Positions 7,958 to 13,498 of a stretch of 16,323 nt of DNA are shown piece after piece. Source of the stretch: Bacteroidales bacterium UBA4417 (GTDB lineage: Bacteria > Bacteroidota > Bacteroidia > Bacteroidales > UBA4417); the NCBI GenBank assembly GCA_002389705.1, contig DGQJ01000144.1:1-16323 (forward strand), written 5' to 3'. Within the stretch, counting starts at the first letter, position 1. The number at the start of each line of letters is the position of its first letter. Made by a program: the position numbers and the translations under genes. The notes under the pieces were generated by a model. It did no database searches and was not told the DNA's origin. It saw nothing but the letters and a program-made list of their open reading frames with translations.

Positions 7958-9202
7958 TTATTCCTGGTTCGGATTCATCACCGTACCAATAAATAAAATA
8001 GTTGATGTTGATTTTTCAGAGATAAAATAAACAAACGGCCGATCAATGGTTACATATTTGGTTTGATCAGGGCCGACGGATGTATAGCCTATTTCAACTG
8101 AGGTAACAGCAGCAGCTTCGGTTCCTTCCTCGTCGGTAGCTATATATGTTTTATGTTTTATATCCGAAATATACAGTCCGCCTGCTGAATTGATCCGGGT
8201 AAAATCAGCTTTATTGGAATCGAATGCCACTTCCATTCCCAAAGCAGCCAGAACCGGCTTTATCTGTTTTTCTTCGTAGGTGTACTTGAATTTGGGAATC
8301 TGAAGCTGAATATCTGCTTCGGAAAACTGCGGAATCCACGCATTCCAGTTTTCCTGCGAAAGCGATGTTATTACATCATTAACGGTTTTACCTGCATCGG
8401 GCAATAGTACGGTCATGTTATAATTCCCCTGGTTATATGGAAGTGTAACAGCCTGAAAAGCAGCTCCCTTAAAGTATGGCAAAGTCTCATGCTGATGCAT
8501 GGCCTGTACCTGTATAGTACTCCCGCCAGACAGATAAAATGGTTTTTGAACGGTTTTATCCTTTTCAAACTGGTATTTCCATTGCCCTTTAAAATACACG
8601 GCATTTATAAGATACATAACAGCCTCAGCCGGAATTTGATCAATTATTTCAGGAATCAACGAATTGGTCTTTTCCTTTACCCACGCATTTATCATGACTG
8701 CAGCGGAGGCATTTGAAAAATCAAGTTTTGTAACTTCAGCTCCGAAGTTAGTCTGGTTAGTTGTTACAAAAGCGGTTTCTGCACTGAAATCTTTATCATA
8801 CCAGATGGAATTGGCAATCTGTAGTTTGACTTTTGGATCGAGTCCGGTAAAGGTTTCAATAATATATTTATACGATTGGTTGATTTCAGCGTCGCTCATA
8901 CCTTCAAATCCCAGTGTATTTGTCATAGCCTGAAGGGTTGTGCCTGCAGCTCCGTTACGGGTCATTCCCAGCGCCATACTTACGCTGAGCGGCGAAACCA
9001 TCAGGTTAACATCGTTACCTGAAACTTCGTTCACTTTTTTGAAAAACTCAAATCCGAAAGCGTTGCTGGCAGTAGATAACTGCTTTTGTTTTTCGGTTAG
9101 CACTACGGTTTTAAATTCAGCCGGCTCTGATTTTTCCTTTTTGCAAGATGCAACAAGCATTGAAATGCTTAGAACTGAAAGCAGTATAAAAATTTGTTTC
9201 AT
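7958..9202 (-). CDS. Lipoprotein serpin (serine/cysteine protease inhibitor), inhibitory type
   Basis: A 414-residue protein. The N-terminus MKQIFILLSVLSISMLVASC is a lipoprotein signal with lipobox VASC, so C20 would be acylated and the protein anchored in the envelope. The rest is a full-length serpin fold: NAFGFEFFKKVN, the NLMVSPLSVSMALGMTRNGAAGTT helix/strand region, and the C-terminal signature DRPFVYFISEKSTSTILFIGTVMNP. The reactive-loop hinge E358-EGTEAAAVT367 matches the inhibitory consensus (P15 Gly, P14 Thr, small residues P12-P10), so it should trap proteases by loop insertion rather than be a non-inhibitory homologue. Counting from the hinge as in alpha-1-antitrypsin puts P1-P1' at T374-S375, with Y373 at P2; a one-residue shift would make Tyr the P1 and imply chymotrypsin-like targets. 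It is transcribed alone, with its own terminator. Likely role: protection of envelope proteins from secreted or foreign proteases. Confidence 0.92.
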   Translation of the reverse strand: MKQIFILLSVLSISMLVASCKKEKSEPAEFKTVVLTEKQKQLSTASNAFGFEFFKKVNEVSGNDVNLMVSPLSVSMALGMTRNGAAGTTLQAMTNTLGFEGMSDAEINQSYKYIIETFTGLDPKVKLQIANSIWYDKDFSAETAFVTTNQTNFGAEVTKLDFSNASAAVMINAWVKEKTNSLIPEIIDQIPAEAVMYLINAVYFKGQWKYQFEKDKTVQKPFYLSGGSTIQVQAMHQHETLPYFKGAAFQAVTLPYNQGNYNMTVLLPDAGKTVNDVITSLSQENWNAWIPQFSEADIQLQIPKFKYTYEEKQIKPVLAALGMEVAFDSNKADFTRINSAGGLYISDIKHKTYIATDEEGTEAAAVTSVEIGYTSVGPDQTKYVTIDRPFVYFISEKSTSTILFIGTVMNPNQE

Positions 9203-9235
9203 GGCTACTCTAAATTATTTGATTCGGACAAAAGG

Positions 9236-9260
9236 TGCAACCTGACTTAAAAAGGTTGCA
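9236..9260. promoter_or_regulatory. 8-bp inverted repeat upstream of the serpin gene
   Basis: TGCAACCT (9236-9243) and AGGTTGCA (9253-9260) form a perfect inverted repeat around a 9-base spacer. It lies 34-58 bases before the serpin ATG on the minus strand. It could be an operator for a dimeric regulator or a hairpin in the mRNA leader; the sequence does not decide. There is no T-tract on the serpin side that would make it a terminator. Confidence 0.45.
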
Positions 9261-9447
9261 TACCCAATTAAAGCTTTATTCAAAATATGCATAAATCAGG
9301 CTTTAGTTGATTTTATAATGTTGTCGTATTACATGTGATGCCAATTCCCGGTTGACCGACTTTCTGCCTGCAGTTCACAAATAACATCCTTCATCAAAAC
9401 CACAAACTCCAGGTGGAAACCAATTTCAAATCATTTAGTTTTTTTTC

Positions 9448-9455
9448 TAATTTTG
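9448..9455 (+). promoter_or_regulatory. Candidate -7 box for the Kelch-wHTH regulator gene
   Basis: TAATTTTG matches the Bacteroidota -7 consensus TAnnTTTG exactly. A TTTC (one mismatch to TTTG) lies 20 bases upstream, the expected spacing. The leader to the ATG at 9544 would be about 80 bases. An AGGGAAG stretch shortly before the ATG could aid ribosome binding. Confidence 0.5.
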
Positions 9456-9543
9456 CCAGATAAGTTCCATTAAGGATTTATTTGAATAACAGGTAACAGG
9501 ATGTTGTCCCTGTTTACAAACCAAGCATAATGCCAGGGAAGAA

Positions 9544-12111
9544 ATGGTTAAAACAAATCCAGTATACAGATCGGGAATAATCAGGTATGCATGGTTATGT
9601 TTACTTTTTATTTTAGGTTTCTCTGTCAGGCTGCAGGCCCAGGGGCTGTTATTCCAGGGAAATAACAAGTTGATATCGGAGCGTACATCATATAATGTGT
9701 TTCAACACTCGATGCCTGTTTTTAACAACCGGTTTACACTTTCTTTTGATCTTTCAATTCTCGATACTACTTCATTTGGATACGTATGTTTTATAAAGGA
9801 TAATGAATCGGAAGCCTCATTTTCGTTAACCCTGAGTGAAAAAGATCATTATGTTTACCTCGATTTCAATATCGACAGCAAACAGAACCTGGTTCAGATA
9901 CCACTTAAAAAATCTGAGTTGGGATATAGAAGGTGGCATCGTGTTACTCTCAATTTTTTATCAGATAAGAATGCCATCGAAATAATAGTGGATGGTAAAT
10001 CATATACTTCCTTTTTTAAACAGTATAAAAAACAATTTTCGCCGGTAATTATTTTCGGCAAGCACGATAACGTAGTTGATGTACCCAAAATAGCGATTAG
10101 GCAATTAGTCATCAGGGGTGAGAAAAAAGCTTTTTCATTCCTGTTCGACGAACATGACGGCAATGCCGTTCATGATACCAAAGGGAGTGCTTTGGGGCAT
10201 GTTGACAACCCGGTATGGCTTATTAATGAATCATATCACTGGAAGCTCCGTTATACAGGAAGTTCGAAAACTGTGGCTGCCATAAATTTTGATAATCAGC
10301 AACAACGGATAATTATTGCCAATAAAGATTCAGTTGTGTTTTTCGATTGCAAATCAAACACCACAGAAACAGCCAGGTATGCCAACCCATTGGATGTACC
10401 TATGCGATTAGGCATGAGTTTTATTGACACTACCAGCAACAGTTTATTTATTTACGAAGTAAATGACCTTCCCCTGTTCAAATCATCCATAGCCAGTCTT
10501 AACCTGACCCGGTTAACCTGGGTTAATAAAAGCCAGCTTCAGCTGCCACAGCAGCGCCATCACCATATAGGGTTTTATGATGCCGTAAAACAAAACTACC
10601 TGATTTTCGGCGGATTTGGTAACCGTAGGTTTGCCGGAGATTTCATGCAATACAACATACCTGGTAATACATGGACAATCATACCTTATACAGGTGACAG
10701 AATAACCCCCCGTTTTTTCTTGGGCCAGGTTGTGGAAAGTCCACACAACACCATTGTATTTGGCGGAATTGGTAACAATACAGGTGACCAGAGCCTGGGG
10801 AAATCATACTATTTTGATTGTTACAGGGTTAACCACCAGACTCGGTCAATTAAAAAACTATGGAATATTTCGATCGGGGGCCAGGGGATGGTAACGGTAA
10901 GGAATATGTTTCTTGCTGACGATAAAAAATCATTTTACACCATTTGTTACCCCGAATACATTCCGAATACATTTCTGAAGCTATACAAATTCAACCTGAG
11001 TAACGGGAATTATGAGATACTTGGAGATTCAATACCCATGAATTCCGAAAGGATTGAAACCAATGCAAATTTATATTTTAACTCGATTACCAAAGAGTTA
11101 TACTGCACCACTCAGGAATTTCAGCCTGATGGATCTTCGATTATAAAAGTATACTCCATATCTGATCCACCTGTTTCGAGCGATATATTCGTAAAAACAA
11201 AAAATGCCGGGATCAAATACCGGGTTTTATATGCACTGGGAGGTTTATCTGGACTGGGTTTATTTATATATTTTCTTGTTTTGCAGAAAAGGCGAAAAAA
11301 AACACGTTCCGCACTACACATAGAAGAGCCTGCAGTAACAACAGAAGTAGTGGCTAACACGCCCGTTAAAAATGCAATTTTCCTATTTGGTGAATATAAA
11401 GCACTCGATAAAAACGGCCGTGATATAACCCATTTGTTCAGCCCGAAAATCAGGCAACTCTATCTTTTTATCCTGCTGAACTATATTAAAAATGGCGAAG
11501 GGGTCTCATCAGCCCAGATTTATTCAAATATATGGCCTGAAAAACCTGTTGATAAGGCTAAAAACTCGAAAGGGGTAATCCTGAACCAACTCAGAGAAAT
11601 TTTAACTGATATTGAAGGGATAGATTTGATAACAAATAAAGGTTCTGTTTCGCTCAGTATCAGTAATTTGTTTTACTGTGATTTTAAGGAGTACAAGCAA
11701 CTTATGGGCGCATTGTTGCTGGATACAGAAAACTATTCAATATTGCAGAGACTGATAGTTATTTTAAAACGGGGCGCTTTCCTTAAATCACTCGACTTCG
11801 AATGTTTTGACACATTGAAAAAAGAATTTGAGGATGAAATTTTAACCATCTTTCCACCTTTGCTTGAATCTGGTTTTAAAAATGGTAAATATTCAGAAGT
11901 GGTGCAAATGGCTAATATCCTGAATTGCATTGACAAACTGAATGAAAAAGTATTGCATTTTGAGATTGTATCGTACATTAAACTCAACAAGATGGACCAG
12001 GCTAAAAAACGATACAATAATTACCTGATTGCTTTTAAACACGAAAATGGTGAAAGCATCCCCAAATCATTCCAGGAGATAATCAGTAAAAAAACATCCG
12101 ACCTCAGATAG
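9544..12111 (+). CDS. Membrane-spanning one-component regulator: LamG-like and Kelch sensor, TM helix, SARP-like wHTH-BTAD output
   Basis: An 855-residue protein. A signal peptide (residues about 12-32, LQA-Q) sends the N-terminal half out of the cytoplasm. Residues about 60-200 look like a concanavalin/LamG domain (RFTLSFDLSIL; W131-HRVTLNFL; IIVDGKSY). Residues about 330-430 carry Kelch blades with IFGGFG (354-359) and VFGGIG (405-410), within a larger propeller of about 230-540. One transmembrane helix (561-580, VLYALGGLSGLGLFIYFLVL) is followed by KRRKK, which predicts C-terminus in. Residues 610-707 form an OmpR/SARP-type winged helix, with probable recognition helix around 673-687 (KNSKGVILNQLREIL). 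Residues 710-855 are helical and match the place and size of a BTAD/TPR domain. No kinase or receiver domain is present, so sensing and DNA binding would occur in one polypeptide. Its position before a LamG lipoprotein-SusC operon suggests it controls that operon. A 'galactose oxidase' label would be misleading: that would rest only on the Kelch fold. Confidence 0.8.
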   Translation: MVKTNPVYRSGIIRYAWLCLLFILGFSVRLQAQGLLFQGNNKLISERTSYNVFQHSMPVFNNRFTLSFDLSILDTTSFGYVCFIKDNESEASFSLTLSEKDHYVYLDFNIDSKQNLVQIPLKKSELGYRRWHRVTLNFLSDKNAIEIIVDGKSYTSFFKQYKKQFSPVIIFGKHDNVVDVPKIAIRQLVIRGEKKAFSFLFDEHDGNAVHDTKGSALGHVDNPVWLINESYHWKLRYTGSSKTVAAINFDNQQQRIIIANKDSVVFFDCKSNTTETARYANPLDVPMRLGMSFIDTTSNSLFIYEVNDLPLFKSSIASLNLTRLTWVNKSQLQLPQQRHHHIGFYDAVKQNYLIFGGFGNRRFAGDFMQYNIPGNTWTIIPYTGDRITPRFFLGQVVESPHNTIVFGGIGNNTGDQSLGKSYYFDCYRVNHQTRSIKKLWNISIGGQGMVTVRNMFLADDKKSFYTICYPEYIPNTFLKLYKFNLSNGNYEILGDSIPMNSERIETNANLYFNSITKELYCTTQEFQPDGSSIIKVYSISDPPVSSDIFVKTKNAGIKYRVLYALGGLSGLGLFIYFLVLQKRRKKTRSALHIEEPAVTTEVVANTPVKNAIFLFGEYKALDKNGRDITHLFSPKIRQLYLFILLNYIKNGEGVSSAQIYSNIWPEKPVDKAKNSKGVILNQLREILTDIEGIDLITNKGSVSLSISNLFYCDFKEYKQLMGALLLDTENYSILQRLIVILKRGAFLKSLDFECFDTLKKEFEDEILTIFPPLLESGFKNGKYSEVVQMANILNCIDKLNEKVLHFEIVSYIKLNKMDQAKKRYNNYLIAFKHENGESIPKSFQEIISKKTSDLR

Positions 12112-12257
12112 ATGAAGTCTGCCTCCTTCAACCGCTGAAGACCATACCTATAATAGATATCCCGTCGCGGTTACGGCCTAGCCTCCAACTCCTTTTCTGC
12201 AAATTGTGTGTTAGTTGAGCAATGTTTAAGCGCAACCGGAACCTGCATAGGATGGAA

Positions 12258-12277
12258 ATGAAATTATATAATTTCAT
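12258..12277. promoter_or_regulatory. Perfect 20-bp palindrome upstream of the LamG lipoprotein-SusC operon
   Basis: ATGAAATTATATAATTTCAT is its own reverse complement over all 20 bases with no spacer. A second, overlapping 10-bp palindrome, TTTCATGAAA, spans 12272-12281. The site is centred about 100 bases before the ATG at 12370, beside the phased direct repeats. A contiguous palindrome of this length fits a binding site for a dimeric regulator. Its half-site AAATTA also recurs inside the neighbouring direct repeats. Confidence 0.6.
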
Positions 12278-12280
12278 GAA

Positions 12281-12313
12281 AAATTAATCTCAAATTAATC
12301 TCAATTTAATCAA
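12281..12313 (+). promoter_or_regulatory. Three 11-bp phased direct repeats, candidate operator for the SARP-like regulator
   Basis: AAATTAATCTC occurs exactly at 12281-12291 and 12292-12302, followed by the degenerate AATTTAATCAA at 12303-12313. The core TTAATC is exact in all three, at 12284, 12295 and 12306, one helical turn apart. A fourth weak copy (TTAACC, 12318) is one base out of phase. SARP-family regulators of Streptomyces are known to bind short direct repeats with 11-bp (or 22-bp) periodicity just upstream of or overlapping the -35 region. The neighbouring gene encodes a SARP-like regulator, so this is a strong operator candidate. Confidence 0.6.
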
Positions 12314-12333
12314 CAAATTAACCCCTGACAACA

Positions 12334-12341
12334 CATTTTTG
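12334..12341 (+). promoter_or_regulatory. Candidate -7 box for the LamG lipoprotein-SusC operon
   Basis: CATTTTTG matches TAnnTTTG with one mismatch. With a start near 12348, the phased repeats would sit at about -35 to -67 and the palindrome near -80. That is where an activator would touch polymerase. There is no good TTTG in the -33 region, which is consistent with an activator-dependent promoter but also weakens the call. Confidence 0.35.
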
Positions 12342-12369
12342 TGCTGGCTAAAACACTAACCCTAAAATA

Positions 12370-13434
12370 ATGAAAAATCACTACACGCTCTTTTTACTCA
12401 TACTGTTAGCAATCGCTCTGACGGAATCATGTACAAAAGATTCTAAAACCGTAAGGCCTCCGCTTCAGTTCGATTGCCTCGACCAAAAAATGAATGAAAT
12501 GGCTGCCATTCTCGACACATCAGCAATTGGCGATATTGATGGCACGTACCCCGGCGAAGAAGCCATAAACCTGCAAAAAGCACTGATTGATCTGCAAATG
12601 GGAAAATCGCTGGCTCTTGCTGATAAATTTGTTTTGCAATACGAAATTGACAACTATTGCATAGCAGCAAATAAAGCCATCGCCGACTTTAAGAATTCAC
12701 TTCAGATTACGCTACCAGCTGGAACACCCGCTGAACTCCAGGTTATGGGTATAGACAGGAAAGGCCGCATTGAATTTGGCTCCGATCCGGCATATGGTGG
12801 CAGCGATGCTTTTACTGTTGAAACCTGGATAAAATACAACAGTGGTTTCTTTGAGAGTGGAATTGGGGACCTGGTTGCGACATTTAATAATACAGCCACC
12901 CCATTCGAAGGATGGATGATAAACTTTATGGGAGATAACCTGAGGGCAACCATCGGCATGGGGCCACAAACCTCAAGAGTGCTGGAATTCGGAAGTAAAT
13001 ATCCAACCAACTTTGGCGAATGGAACCATTTAGCGATGGTTTATGATGCAAGCCTTCCCGAAGGGCAGTTAAAAATGTACCTCAACGGGAAACAGTTTTT
13101 CTCAAAAACAAACGACATTCTTGACAATGCGGGAGTAATACAGCAATACCAGCCCAACAAGCAAAATACCAACATGTGGGCTTTCCAGGAACCAACTGAC
13201 CTCTCGAGATGCATGACCGGGTACATGAAAAAATTCCGCATGTGGAGTACAGCAAAAAGTATTGAGCAGGTGGTTACCCTGATGAATTCCGACGTTACCG
13301 GAACAGAACCCGACCTGGTATGTGCCTGGGATTTCACCTCTGTGCCACAGAATCCGGAAAATATACCGGATAAAACCGGAAGGCATAATGCAAAATTAGT
13401 AGGTAAATACAAATGGTATAAAACCGGAAACTGA
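12370..13434 (+). CDS. LamG/concanavalin-like domain lipoprotein
   Basis: A 354-residue protein starting MKNHYTLFLLILLAIALTESC; the predicted lipid anchor is C21, though Glu at -2 makes the lipobox unusual. Residues about 32-120 are helical and uncharacterised. Residues about 130-350 form a LamG (concanavalin-like jelly-roll) domain, seen from the start GRIEFGSDPAYGGSDAFTVETW153IKY, the central GEW218NHLAMVYD, MYLNGKQFF (about 236-244) and the closing segment DKTGRHNAKLVG. This fold usually binds carbohydrate and sometimes is catalytic, but no catalytic residue pair was identified. It precedes the susC-like gene by 64 bases on the same strand, so the two are probably one operon. Its likely place is the outer membrane, helping SusC capture a ligand. 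The regulator encoded upstream also has a LamG-like domain, which may mean both see the same ligand. Confidence 0.82.
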   Translation: MKNHYTLFLLILLAIALTESCTKDSKTVRPPLQFDCLDQKMNEMAAILDTSAIGDIDGTYPGEEAINLQKALIDLQMGKSLALADKFVLQYEIDNYCIAANKAIADFKNSLQITLPAGTPAELQVMGIDRKGRIEFGSDPAYGGSDAFTVETWIKYNSGFFESGIGDLVATFNNTATPFEGWMINFMGDNLRATIGMGPQTSRVLEFGSKYPTNFGEWNHLAMVYDASLPEGQLKMYLNGKQFFSKTNDILDNAGVIQQYQPNKQNTNMWAFQEPTDLSRCMTGYMKKFRMWSTAKSIEQVVTLMNSDVTGTEPDLVCAWDFTSVPQNPENIPDKTGRHNAKLVGKYKWYKTGN

Positions 13435-13498
13435 TGTATAAGCTTTTATAATAAGCACATGCAATAAACATAACTCCAAACACGAAAAAACAACCTCA

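Larger units (their letters stand above)
9203..9543. other. Divergent intergenic region between serpin and Kelch-wHTH regulator genes
   Basis: About 340 bases with no credible coding sequence. It holds an 8-bp inverted repeat close to the serpin start and a candidate promoter for the regulator near its right end. The central part (about 9300-9420) shows nothing recognisable. The TTAATC direct repeats found upstream of the LamG lipoprotein gene were not seen here, which gives no sign that the regulator controls its own gene through that site. Confidence 0.6.

Noticed and set aside
9544..12111. Annotation of the Kelch protein as a galactose oxidase
   Set aside because: Only the Kelch fold is shared. 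The copper-site residues cannot be identified, and the protein continues through a membrane helix into a DNA-binding domain.
12126..12140. Hairpin CTTCA-ACCGC-TGAAG after the regulator gene as a terminator
   Set aside because: The stem is only 5 bp and no T-tract follows, so I could not support it as a terminator.
12332..12343. CACA-TTTT-TGTG inverted repeat near the candidate promoter of the LamG operon as an operator
   Set aside because: Four-base arms are expected by chance, and it overlaps the candidate -7 box; the nearby 20-bp palindrome and phased repeats are far better candidates.
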